From positions 1 to 60,917 of the forward strand of contig SGZF01000006.1 in the NCBI GenBank assembly GCA_004213645.1: a stretch of 60,917 nucleotides of DNA, given 5' to 3'. Both the position numbers and the translations under genes were made by a program. This document shows positions 1-8,032 of the stretch, one piece after another (the first letter of the stretch is position 1; each line of letters begins with the position of its first letter). The notes below the pieces were generated by a model, which did not search any database, was not told the origin of the DNA, and was given only the letters and a program-made list of their open reading frames with translations. Source of the stretch: Flavobacteriales bacterium. GTDB taxonomy: Bacteria > Bacteroidota > Bacteroidia > Flavobacteriales > Flavobacteriaceae.

Positions 1-1151
1 GATCAACTGGTAAGCCAAAGGGTGTGGTTCATTCTTCAGCTGGTTATATGGTATATTCATCTTACACATTTTTAAATGTATTTCAATATGATGAAAATGA
101 TATTTATTGGTGTACTGCAGATGTTGGTTGGATAACAGGACATTCATATATTGTTTATGGTCCACTTTTATGTGGCGCAACTTCTGTAATGTTTGAGGGG
201 GTACCTACATTTCCTAATGTAAGTAGGTTTTGGGATATAGTTGATAAATTTAAAATTAATCAATTTTATACTGCTCCTACTGCTATTAGAGCATTACAAG
301 CTCATGGTTTAGAACCAATAAAAAATAATTCATTAGAGTCCTTAAAAGTTATTGGATCTGTTGGAGAGCCTATTAATGAAGAAGCATGGCACTGGTATCA
401 TGATAATATCGGAAAAGGAAATTGTCCTTTAGTTGATACTTGGTGGCAAACTGAAACAGGTGGAATTATGATTTCAGCTCTTGCTGGAATAACCCCAAAT
501 AAACCTGCACACGCATCATTACCATTGCCAGGAATTCATACTGTAATTGTTGACTCTGAAGGTAATGAGTTAAAAGGTAACAATGTTCAAGGTAATTTGT
601 GCATCAAATTTCCATGGCCATCTATTTTAAGAACCACATATGGTGATCACCAAAGATGTATTAACACATATTTTTCAAATTACAAAGGAATGTATTTTAC
701 TGGTGATGGAGTAAAAAGAGATCATGATGGATATCTAAGAATATTGGGAAGAGTTGATGATGTAATGAATGTCTCAGGTCATAGGATGGGCACTGCTGAA
801 GTAGAAAATGCAATTAATGAGCATGAGGAAGTGATCGAATCTGCAGTAGTAGGATATCCTCATGATATAAAAGGTGAAGGTATTTATGCTTATGTAATAG
901 TAAACTCTAACTCTTCAATTGATATTATTAAAAAAGAGATTACAGATGTAGTTAGAAGAGTAATAGGTCCTATTGCAAAACCAGATAAAATTCAAATTGT
1001 GAGCGGTTTGCCAAAAACAAGATCAGGCAAAATTATGAGAAGAATTTTAAGAAAGGTTGCTAGTAATGATTTTCAAAATTTAGGAGATACCTCAACTTTG
1101 CTTAATCCGGATGTTGTTGAAGAGATAATCAAAGGAGCTAAACAGAAATAA
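1..1151 (+). CDS. acs: Acetyl-CoA synthetase, C-terminal part (cut by window edge)
   Basis: Activates acetate to acetyl-CoA through an acetyl-AMP intermediate in the cytoplasm. The reading frame is open from base 3, so the 5' end lies outside the window. The first residues, STGKPKGVVHSS, are the phosphate-binding loop of the ANL adenylate-forming family. Further on come the DTWWQTETGG motif, the YFTGDG and GRVDDVMNVSGHR hinge region, and the C-terminal KTRSGKIMRR motif, whose lysine is the catalytic, acetylation-controlled residue in this family. WWQTETG and the long C-terminal domain favour acetyl- over other acyl-CoA synthetases. Propionyl-CoA synthetase is a less likely alternative. The 3' end overlaps the convergent murF gene by 14 bases. 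Confidence 0.93.
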   Translation, partial: STGKPKGVVHSSAGYMVYSSYTFLNVFQYDENDIYWCTADVGWITGHSYIVYGPLLCGATSVMFEGVPTFPNVSRFWDIVDKFKINQFYTAPTAIRALQAHGLEPIKNNSLESLKVIGSVGEPINEEAWHWYHDNIGKGNCPLVDTWWQTETGGIMISALAGITPNKPAHASLPLPGIHTVIVDSEGNELKGNNVQGNLCIKFPWPSILRTTYGDHQRCINTYFSNYKGMYFTGDGVKRDHDGYLRILGRVDDVMNVSGHRMGTAEVENAINEHEEVIESAVVGYPHDIKGEGIYAYVIVNSNSSIDIIKKEITDVVRRVIGPIAKPDKIQIVSGLPKTRSGKIMRRILRKVASNDFQNLGDTSTLLNPDVVEEIIKGAKQK

Positions 1152-2418
1152 GAGCTTCTAGGCCAATTACTCTTGAACCTTTAATTAAAATATTCATTGA
1201 TTTAAAATCTTTTAATCTAACTGTATTAGACATATCCTTAGTAGATCTATATTTTTCAAATTTTTTTTTACTGGTTATGCACTCATAAAAGTTTACTCCA
1301 ACTAAATAAACTTTTATATAATCTTTATTTTCAATATAATTAATAATATCCTGGTGTTCTCTATTAGAAAATGAACCAAGTTCAAACATATCTCCAAGAA
1401 CAAGAATCTTATTTTCTTTTATACTATTTTCAAAATTTAAAATAGCTGCCTTCATACTTGTAGGGTTGGCATTGTATGCATCTAGATATATTTTATTAGT
1501 TGCATATTTTATTATCTGTGATCGATTAGAATCATTTTCAAATGAATCAAGTCCAAGTTGTATATCGTAATTTGACATTTCAAGAAACTTACCAATTGTA
1601 ATACTAGTAGCAATATTTGAAAAGTTATAATCACCATAAATATTACACTTATATTTAAACCCCTCATTTTCAATTTGAAGAACATCATTCACTTTTTTAT
1701 AATTAAAAACAAATTCAGAATCTACATTTTCACCAAAAGTTATAGCTAAATCTCCTTTACAGTTTTCAACTTGAAGAACATCATCATTATTTAAGATTAT
1801 ATGTCCATAGTTTTGAGATAGGTAATCAAACATCTCGGTTTTGCCTTTGATTACTCCTTCAAATCCACCAAATCCTTCAAGGTGAGCAAGGCCGTAATTT
1901 GTAATTAACCCAATATCTGGCATTGCAATTTTACATAAAGTTTCAATCTCGCCAACGTGATTTGCACCCATTTCAATAATTGCAATATCTACGTCCTCTT
2001 TAATATTAAGAAGTGAAATAGGAACTCCAATATGATTATTAAGATTACCAACAGTCTTAATTACTTTATATTTCTGATTTAGAACTGAATAAATTAAATT
2101 TTTAGTTGTAGTTTTTCCATTACTACCTGTTACTCCAATTAATTTTGTATCAAAAAGTGACCTATGATAATTACTTAGGTCTTGAAGAGCTTTAAGACAA
2201 TCTTTTACATATATTATTTGATCATTAATATTTTTATATTCTTCACAATCAACAATAGAAAATTTAGCTCCATTTTTGATTGCCTCAAGAGCAAATTTAT
2301 TACCATCAAAATTTTCACCTTTCAATGAAAAAAATATTTGATCATTGCTTATTTTTCTACTATCAATGGACACTCCACTAGATGAAGTAAATAAAGAATG
2401 TAATTTTTTAGTATCCAC
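1138..2418 (-). CDS. murF: UDP-N-acetylmuramoyl-tripeptide--D-alanyl-D-alanine ligase
   Basis: Adds D-Ala-D-Ala to the UDP-MurNAc tripeptide, the last cytoplasmic step of muropeptide synthesis. The protein (426 aa) has a short N-terminal UDP-binding domain with the SIDSRK motif near residues 18-22, the Mur-ligase P-loop GVTGSNGKTTT at 95-105, the EMGANHVGEI segment, and a C-terminal ligase domain with YNANPTSM and LGDMFELG. The start codon is GTG; the N-terminus lines up with known flavobacterial MurF. It lies apart from the other mur genes, which sit at 26951-34504. It diverges from pdhA across a 76-base gap and overlaps acs tail to tail. Confidence 0.93.
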   Translation of the reverse strand: MDTKKLHSLFTSSSGVSIDSRKISNDQIFFSLKGENFDGNKFALEAIKNGAKFSIVDCEEYKNINDQIIYVKDCLKALQDLSNYHRSLFDTKLIGVTGSNGKTTTKNLIYSVLNQKYKVIKTVGNLNNHIGVPISLLNIKEDVDIAIIEMGANHVGEIETLCKIAMPDIGLITNYGLAHLEGFGGFEGVIKGKTEMFDYLSQNYGHIILNNDDVLQVENCKGDLAITFGENVDSEFVFNYKKVNDVLQIENEGFKYKCNIYGDYNFSNIATSITIGKFLEMSNYDIQLGLDSFENDSNRSQIIKYATNKIYLDAYNANPTSMKAAILNFENSIKENKILVLGDMFELGSFSNREHQDIINYIENKDYIKVYLVGVNFYECITSKKKFEKYRSTKDMSNTVRLKDFKSMNILIKGSRVIGLEALISV

Positions 2419-2428
2419 TTTAATTTTA

Positions 2429-2459
2429 TTGCAATATACTAAAGAAATGAGTATTTTTG
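2429..2459 (+). promoter_or_regulatory. Bacteroidota-type promoter for pdhA operon
   Basis: A -33-like TTG at 2429-2431 and the -7 element TATTTTTG (TAnnTTTG) at 2452-2459 are 20 bases apart, the spacing expected in Flavobacterium and Bacteroides. The pdhA start codon is 35 bases further on. Confidence 0.65.
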
Positions 2460-2494
2460 CTTCGTCTTAGAATAACAGACTTCAACTAATTTAT

Positions 2495-3496
2495 ATGAAA
2501 AAAATAACCGGAAAGACTTATTTAGATTGGTATGAAAATATGCTTTTATGGAGAAAGTTTGAAGATAAACTTGCTGCAAAATATATTCAACAAAAAATTA
2601 GAGGTTTTCTCCATTTATACAATGGTCAAGAAGCAGTTCTTGCGGGATGTCTTCACTCTACAGATCCAAAAAAAGATAGGATGATTAGCTCTTACAGGAG
2701 TCATGTCCATGCAATAGGGCTAGGAGAAGATCCTAAATTTGTTATGGCTGAATTGTTTGGAAAAGCAACAGGAACATCTGGAGGTTTAGGAGGTTCTATG
2801 CACATTTTTTCAAAAAAGTATAATTTCTTTGGTGGACACGGTATTGTTGGAGGACAGATTCCACTCGGAACGGGTATTGCATTTGGTGATAAATATTTTA
2901 AAAGAGATAGTGTGACTCTCTGCTTTTTGGGTGATGGAGCAATTAGACAAGGGTCATTTCATGAATCAATTAATCTTGCTGCACTTTGGAAACTTCCAGT
3001 TATATACATAGTAGAAAATAATGGATATGCCATGGGTACTTCTGTTGCAAGAACAACAAGTCAAGAAGATCTTTGGAAACTAGGAGAGCCATATGAAATG
3101 CCTTCGATGCCAGTAGATGGCATGGATCCAATTAAGGTGGCTGAAGCAATTGATGAATGCGTAAAACATGCTAGAGCTGGAAAAGGACCTTCACTTCTTG
3201 ATGTTAAAACATATAGGTATCGTGGACACTCTATGTCAGATGCTCAGCAATATAGAACAAAGGAGGAAGTTGAAGAATATAGAAAGATTGATCCAATTAC
3301 TCAGATTGAGAATGTAATACTTTCAAAGAAATTTGGAAAGAAATCTGATATTGAAAAGATTGAAAAAAAGGTTAAATCTATAATAACAGAATGTGAAGAA
3401 TTTGCCGAATCATCTCCATTTCCTGAAAAGACAATTATGTATGATGTTGTCTATGAACAAAAAGATTATCCCTTTATAAATCATAAAATTAATTAA
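2495..3496 (+). CDS. pdhA: Pyruvate dehydrogenase E1 component, alpha subunit
   Basis: Thiamine-diphosphate-binding alpha subunit of the E1 decarboxylase of the pyruvate dehydrogenase complex, which feeds acetyl-CoA into the TCA cycle. The 333 residues match the family length. The ThDP/Mg motif begins with GDGA at 147-150 and ends with the conserved NN at 175-176. The phosphorylation-loop region RYRGHSMSD follows near 242. The ATG start is preceded by a good -33/-7 promoter. The next gene, two bases downstream, is the E2 subunit. The E1 beta subunit gene is not in this window, as is common in flavobacteria, where it is encoded elsewhere. Confidence 0.95.
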   Translation: MKKITGKTYLDWYENMLLWRKFEDKLAAKYIQQKIRGFLHLYNGQEAVLAGCLHSTDPKKDRMISSYRSHVHAIGLGEDPKFVMAELFGKATGTSGGLGGSMHIFSKKYNFFGGHGIVGGQIPLGTGIAFGDKYFKRDSVTLCFLGDGAIRQGSFHESINLAALWKLPVIYIVENNGYAMGTSVARTTSQEDLWKLGEPYEMPSMPVDGMDPIKVAEAIDECVKHARAGKGPSLLDVKTYRYRGHSMSDAQQYRTKEEVEEYRKIDPITQIENVILSKKFGKKSDIEKIEKKVKSIITECEEFAESSPFPEKTIMYDVVYEQKDYPFINHKIN

Positions 3497-3498
3497 AA

Positions 3499-4779
3499 AT
3501 GGCTGAAGTAATAAACATGCCAAGATTAAGTGATACCATGGAAGAGGGTACTCTTGCAAAATGGTTTAAAAAAGTTGGTGATTCAGTAAAAGAAGGGGAA
3601 ATTTTAGCTGAGATTGAAACAGATAAAGCAACTATGGAGTTTGAGTCTTTTTATGATGGAGTTCTTCTTCATATTGGAATAGATGAAGGATCTACTGCTC
3701 CTGTTGATAGTATTATTGCAATAATTGGAACTGAGGGTGAGGATATTACTGATCTAGTTAAAACTGACAAGCCTGAAATAAAGGTTGAGGTGAAGGAGGA
3801 TCCAAAGGTTCAGGTGAAGGAGGATCCAAAGGTTGAGGTGAAGGAGGAGCCAAAGGTTCAGGTGAAGGAGGAGCCAAAGGTTCAGGTAAAGGAAGAATCT
3901 AAGCCTTATTTTACTTCGAATGATTCATTGGACAGAGTTCTTATATCACCACTTGCTAGAAAATTAGCTAATGAAAAGGGAATAGATATATCTTCTATAA
4001 AAGGTTCGGGTGATAATGGAAGAATTATAAAAAGAGATATAGATTCTTATAAACCATCCAATTACACCCAATTTTTAAGTCCTAAACCTCATTTAACTGA
4101 ATCATCTGATGAGATTCAAAATTCTACAATGAGAAAGGCTATTGCTAAAAGATTATCAGATTCTAAATTCTCAGCTCCTCATTATTATCTTAATATTGAG
4201 TTAGAAATGGATAATATAATTTCATTTAGAGAACAATTTATTAATACTCAAAATGTAAAAATATCCTTCAATGATATTATTGCTAAAGCTGTATCACTAT
4301 CACTAGCTAAGCATCCAAAAGTTAATTCAAGATGGTATGATGATAAAACCGTCTTTTACAATCATGTTCATTTAGGAGTTGCAGTAGCAGTTGAGGATGG
4401 ATTAATTGTTCCAGTTGTTAAGTTTGCTAATTCTAAAGATTTACCTGAAATAAATGCTGAGATTAAAGATTTTGCTATTAGAGCAAAAAATAAAAAATTA
4501 ACTCCTGCTGAGATCGAAGGAAGCACCTTTACTATCTCTAATCTTGGAATGTTTGGAATTGAAAGCTTCACCTCAATAATAAATCAACCAAATTCAGCTA
4601 TTCTTTCCATTGGGGCTATAGTGCAAAAACCTATTGTTAAAAGTGGTGAGATTATAGTTGGAAATACAATGAAGCTTACTTTAGCGTGCGATCATAGAAC
4701 GGTTGATGGTGCTACTGGATCTATGTTCTTAAAGACTCTAAAAGAGTTTATTGAAAACCCTGTCTCAATTCTTATTTGA
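3499..4779 (+). CDS. pdhC: Dihydrolipoamide acetyltransferase, E2 of pyruvate dehydrogenase
   Basis: Core acetyltransferase of the pyruvate dehydrogenase complex. A single lipoyl domain covers residues 1-80, with the lipoylated lysine in ETDKATM at K43. Residues 95-134 form a charged linker of five 8-residue repeats of the type KV(E/Q)VKE(D/E)P. The peripheral subunit-binding domain (ISPLARKLA to GRIIKRDI) is near 148-178. The catalytic domain ends with the HRTVDG motif, whose catalytic His is near 399. The gene starts 2 bases after pdhA and overlaps the next gene by one base, so the three are almost certainly one transcript. E2 subunits of branched-chain or 2-oxoglutarate complexes are less likely, given the pairing with this PdhA. 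Confidence 0.94.
   Translation: MAEVINMPRLSDTMEEGTLAKWFKKVGDSVKEGEILAEIETDKATMEFESFYDGVLLHIGIDEGSTAPVDSIIAIIGTEGEDITDLVKTDKPEIKVEVKEDPKVQVKEDPKVEVKEEPKVQVKEEPKVQVKEESKPYFTSNDSLDRVLISPLARKLANEKGIDISSIKGSGDNGRIIKRDIDSYKPSNYTQFLSPKPHLTESSDEIQNSTMRKAIAKRLSDSKFSAPHYYLNIELEMDNIISFREQFINTQNVKISFNDIIAKAVSLSLAKHPKVNSRWYDDKTVFYNHVHLGVAVAVEDGLIVPVVKFANSKDLPEINAEIKDFAIRAKNKKLTPAEIEGSTFTISNLGMFGIESFTSIINQPNSAILSIGAIVQKPIVKSGEIIVGNTMKLTLACDHRTVDGATGSMFLKTLKEFIENPVSILI
3781..3900 (+). repeat. Five 24-bp tandem repeats in the E2 linker
   Basis: Five in-frame units of 24 bases (3781, 3805, 3829, 3853, 3877) encode KV(E/Q)VKE(D/E)P. Units 1-2 share the ending gatcca and units 3-4 the ending gagcca, while E and Q alternate in the first four units. 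This suggests a 48-base duplication on top of the 24-base one. The fifth unit is more degenerate. Confidence 0.95.
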
Positions 4780-5450
4780 TGAAAACTATTGTTGTAACTG
4801 GTACAAGTTCTGGTATAGGTTTTGAAATCTGTACTCAAGCAGCTAAACTAAATCATAAAGTAATCTCTATTTCAAGAAATAAAGAACCTTTAAAAGATAT
4901 AAGTGGAATAGAATCTTATTCAATCGATATAACTAAAAAGTCAAGTATCAATAGATTTATTAATGATTTGAAGAATAAAGAAATAGAAATCGATATTTTA
5001 ATTAATAATGCGGGATACTTAGCCAATGAGCTTTTTAAAGACACTACTTATGAATCATTTAAAACAACATTTGATGTTAATATTTTTGGTCTAGCTGAAA
5101 TTACAAGATCACTTATTCCATATATTAATAAAGAAGGTCATGTAATTAATATAAGCAGTATAGGTGGTGTTAATGGTTCAAAAAAATTTCCAGGCCTTTC
5201 AGTTTACTCAAGTAGTAAAGCAGCTGTAATTGCATTAACTGAGGTTTTAGCAGAGGAATATCAAGAAGGTCCATCTTTTAATGTTTTAGCTCTTGGAGCT
5301 GTTCAAACAAAAATGTTAAAAGAAGCTTTCCCAGATTATAATGTAAATACAAAGTCAGATGAAATGGCAAAATATATAATTGACTTTGCTATTAATGGAA
5401 ATAAGTTATTTAACGGCAAACTTATTTCTGTATCAAATTCAAACCCCTAG
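4779..5450 (+). CDS. Short-chain dehydrogenase/reductase (SDR)
   Basis: NAD(P)-dependent oxidoreductase of the classical SDR family; the substrate cannot be read from the sequence. The glycine-rich nucleotide-binding motif TGTSSGIG is at the N-terminus, NNAG marks the central strand, and the catalytic set is Ser in NISSIGG with the YSSSK (Y-x3-K) motif near 148-152. At 223 residues it is slightly shorter than the usual 240-250. I place the start at the ATG at 4779, which overlaps the pdhC stop codon as TGATG; a TTG one codon earlier is also possible. It is the last gene of the pdhA-pdhC transcript and ends one base before the convergent ABC gene. Confidence 0.85.
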   Translation: MKTIVVTGTSSGIGFEICTQAAKLNHKVISISRNKEPLKDISGIESYSIDITKKSSINRFINDLKNKEIEIDILINNAGYLANELFKDTTYESFKTTFDVNIFGLAEITRSLIPYINKEGHVINISSIGGVNGSKKFPGLSVYSSSKAAVIALTEVLAEEYQEGPSFNVLALGAVQTKMLKEAFPDYNVNTKSDEMAKYIIDFAINGNKLFNGKLISVSNSNP

Positions 5451-5451
5451 G

Positions 5452-6210
5452 TTATTTTTTTTGAATAAGTTTTACTTTTTTAAATAATTCAGATGAGTAA
5501 ACAAAGTCATTAATCATTTTATCATCTGTATTTAATATTTCCTTATTAGTGCCCTCCCATATCTTTTCACCTTCTACTAAGAAAATAATCTTATCACCTA
5601 TTTCCATAACTGAGTTCATGTCATGTGTATTAATTACAGTAGTGATATCATACTCAATGGTAATTTCTTGAATAAGTTTATCAATAATAATTGCAGTTTT
5701 AGGATCAAGTCCTGAGTTAGGTTCATCACAAAAAAGATATTTTGGGTTAAGTACTATTGCCCTAGCAATTGCAACTCTTTTTTTCATACCTCCAGAAATT
5801 TCAGAAGGAAATTTATGATCTACATCTTTAAGATCAACTCTTTTTATTACTTCTCTAGCTCTGATAATCATTTCAGAATCAGTTTTGTTAGAAAACATTC
5901 TAAGTGGAAATATAATATTTTCTATAACAGACATTGAATCAAATAATGCGCTTCCTTGAAAGACCATACCAATCTGTTTTCTTAAATCTGATATCATACT
6001 AATGTTATCTTTCTTAAATTTCTGAGAATCATATAAAATTTCACCCTCATCTATATCAAATAAACCAAGCAAACATTTCATTAATACTGTTTTTCCAGAA
6101 CCACTTTGTCCAATAATTAAATTAGTTTTTCCTTTTTCAAATACAGCAGATATATCATCTATAATTTTAATATTTTCAAATGACTTAGATATGTTTTTAA
6201 CAGTAATCAT
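5452..6210 (-). CDS. MlaF-type ABC transporter ATP-binding protein
   Basis: ATPase of a lipid-transport ABC system of the MlaFEDB/Mkl type, which in Gram-negatives moves phospholipids between inner and outer membranes. Walker A is GQSGSGKT at 34-41, the signature SGGMKKRVAIARA is near 140, Walker B ends with LFCDEPNSGLD, and the switch histidine is in INTHDMN. The variant signature SGGMKKR, rather than LSGGQ, is typical of the MlaF group. The start codon overlaps the stop of the permease gene by one base. No MCE-domain (MlaD) protein is next to it. Confidence 0.87.
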   Translation of the reverse strand: MITVKNISKSFENIKIIDDISAVFEKGKTNLIIGQSGSGKTVLMKCLLGLFDIDEGEILYDSQKFKKDNISMISDLRKQIGMVFQGSALFDSMSVIENIIFPLRMFSNKTDSEMIIRAREVIKRVDLKDVDHKFPSEISGGMKKRVAIARAIVLNPKYLFCDEPNSGLDPKTAIIIDKLIQEITIEYDITTVINTHDMNSVMEIGDKIIFLVEGEKIWEGTNKEILNTDDKMINDFVYSSELFKKVKLIQKK

Positions 6211-6947
6211 TAAGCTAACAAAAGTTGAGTTACAATAAAATTAATAATGATTATTACACTACTTGTCCAAACAAAAGAAATATTACTTGCTTTACCAACT
6301 TCTAAAGCTCCTCCTTTCATAAAGAAACCATGATATGAAGGAATAGTTGCTAAAACAAATGCAAATAATATAGTTTTTATATAAGTGTAAATAATATGAA
6401 ATACTTTAAAATCAAGTTGAATACCTTGGATGAAATCAAAGCTGGTTGAGAAGCCTGCGTAAACACTAGCTATGTAACCTCCAAGTATTCCAAGAAACAT
6501 GGCAAGAGTAATTAAAAAAGGGTACAAAAGAAGTGATATAATCTTTGGGAATATCAAATAGTTGAAGGAATTTATTCCCATCACCTCAAGAGCATCAATT
6601 TGTTCAGTTACCCTCATTGTTCCAATGCTTGATGTAATATAAGAACCTACCTTTCCAGCCATTATTATAGATATCAAAGTTGGAGCAAATTCTAGGATTA
6701 CAGATTGCCTCGTGGCAAAACCAATTAAATTTCCAGGTAATAAAGGATTTTCAATAGCTAGAGCAGTTTGAATAGCAACAACCCCTCCAATAAGAAATGA
6801 CATAAAAGCGACGATTCCTATAGATCCAATGATTAAGTCTTCAATCTCTTGAAAAATTAACTTTTTTAAAACGCTCCATTTAGTGAACTTGGTGAAGGTG
6901 TATTTAATCATTAAAAAGTATCTTCCAATATGAAAAAAAAACTTCAT
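6210..6947 (-). CDS. MlaE-family ABC transporter permease
   Basis: Integral inner-membrane subunit partnering the ATPase encoded by the next gene. The 245 residues contain about five hydrophobic segments. They also carry the family hallmark region ILEFAPTLISIIMAGKVGS and IGTMRVTEQIDALEVMGI near 88-130, the coupling loop that contacts MlaF. The gene lies 5 bases after the ketosynthase gene and overlaps the ATPase gene by one base. Together with gcvP these four genes are probably one transcript. Confidence 0.88.
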   Translation of the reverse strand: MKFFFHIGRYFLMIKYTFTKFTKWSVLKKLIFQEIEDLIIGSIGIVAFMSFLIGGVVAIQTALAIENPLLPGNLIGFATRQSVILEFAPTLISIIMAGKVGSYITSSIGTMRVTEQIDALEVMGINSFNYLIFPKIISLLLYPFLITLAMFLGILGGYIASVYAGFSTSFDFIQGIQLDFKVFHIIYTYIKTILFAFVLATIPSYHGFFMKGGALEVGKASNISFVWTSSVIIIINFIVTQLLLA

Positions 6948-6952
6948 TAGAT

Positions 6953-8023
6953 TTATATCTTATATGTTATGGCATTGATATTCATGCCAGCTCCAACACT
7001 TGCAAACATAATTATATCGCCTTTTTTAAGACTGTGCCCTTTATAATTAGTTTTTCTAACTAAATCAAAGAGGGTTGGTATAGTAGCAACAGAGCTGTTG
7101 CCAAACTCTTCAATATTCATTGGAAGTATATCTAAAGGAGTAGATAATTTATATAACCTAAAGAATCTTTTAATTATCGCTTCATCCATTTTTTTATTTG
7201 CCTGATGAATAAATATTTTTTTTAAGTTTTCTATCTTACAATTTGATTCATCAAAACACTCTTTCATTGCTGCTGGAACATTTGTTAAGGCAAATTCATA
7301 TACCTTTCTTCCTTGCATTTTTATATACTTTTTGTTAGAGTTTTTATTGAGTTCAGGATTATTTGAAACCCCATAATAAATAAATTCATTTTCACCTTCA
7401 AAGGTATACGTTGCAGAGCTATATGATAATATTCCACTACTATTTGAATTATCCATTTCAAGTATCGCCGCACCTGAGCCATCTGCATATATCATCGAGT
7501 CTCTATCATTTTTATCTGAGACTCTAGAAAGAGTTTCGGAACCAATTACAAGACATTTCTTTGCCATTCCAGATTTAATAAATGATCTAGCTTGTATCAT
7601 ACCCTCAACCCAACCTGGACATCCACAAATAATATCATAAGCTACACATTTTGGGTTTTTTATTTTTAGTTTAGTTTTTACCCTGGACGCGACTGATGGA
7701 AGAACATCAACTTGGCTGCTATTACATGAAACATCACCTGCATTATGAGCAACAATTATGTAGTCTAATGTTTCTTGATCTATTTTAGAATCTACAATTG
7801 CATTTTTTGCTGCCACTGAAGCTAAATCAGAAGAATTTGTTTTATCAGACACATATTTTCTCTCATTGATACCAGTAATAGATTCTAGTTTTTTTACAAT
7901 ATCAATATTTGAGCTTTGAATTTGATTACCATCAATATCAAAAAAATCATTATTAATAAATTCTGAATTTTTCTTTGTAATTTCTGGAATACAACTGCCT
8001 GTTCCAGTGATTTTATAATTCAT
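6953..8023 (-). CDS. 3-oxoacyl-ACP synthase III family protein (FabH-like ketosynthase)
   Basis: Thiolase-fold ketosynthase of the KAS III family, which condenses an acyl-CoA with malonyl-ACP or a related donor. Catalytic Cys is C135 in DIICGCPGW, His is in IHQAN near 270, and Asn is in EFGNSSVA near 305, so the Cys-His-Asn triad is complete. The 356 residues exceed the ~330 of housekeeping FabH. The extra Cys at 133 and the GCPGW loop also differ from the usual AACSGF, so this is probably a paralogue with a special substrate rather than the fatty-acid initiation enzyme. Its position between gcvP and a lipid ABC transporter hints at a lipid role, but that is inference. Confidence 0.8.
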   Translation of the reverse strand: MNYKITGTGSCIPEITKKNSEFINNDFFDIDGNQIQSSNIDIVKKLESITGINERKYVSDKTNSSDLASVAAKNAIVDSKIDQETLDYIIVAHNAGDVSCNSSQVDVLPSVASRVKTKLKIKNPKCVAYDIICGCPGWVEGMIQARSFIKSGMAKKCLVIGSETLSRVSDKNDRDSMIYADGSGAAILEMDNSNSSGILSYSSATYTFEGENEFIYYGVSNNPELNKNSNKKYIKMQGRKVYEFALTNVPAAMKECFDESNCKIENLKKIFIHQANKKMDEAIIKRFFRLYKLSTPLDILPMNIEEFGNSSVATIPTLFDLVRKTNYKGHSLKKGDIIMFASVGAGMNINAITYKI

Positions 8024-8032
8024 TTTATAAAA

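Noticed and set aside
3781-3900. Direct repeats as a CRISPR array
   Set aside because: Units are contiguous, in frame and without spacers; they encode the E2 linker.
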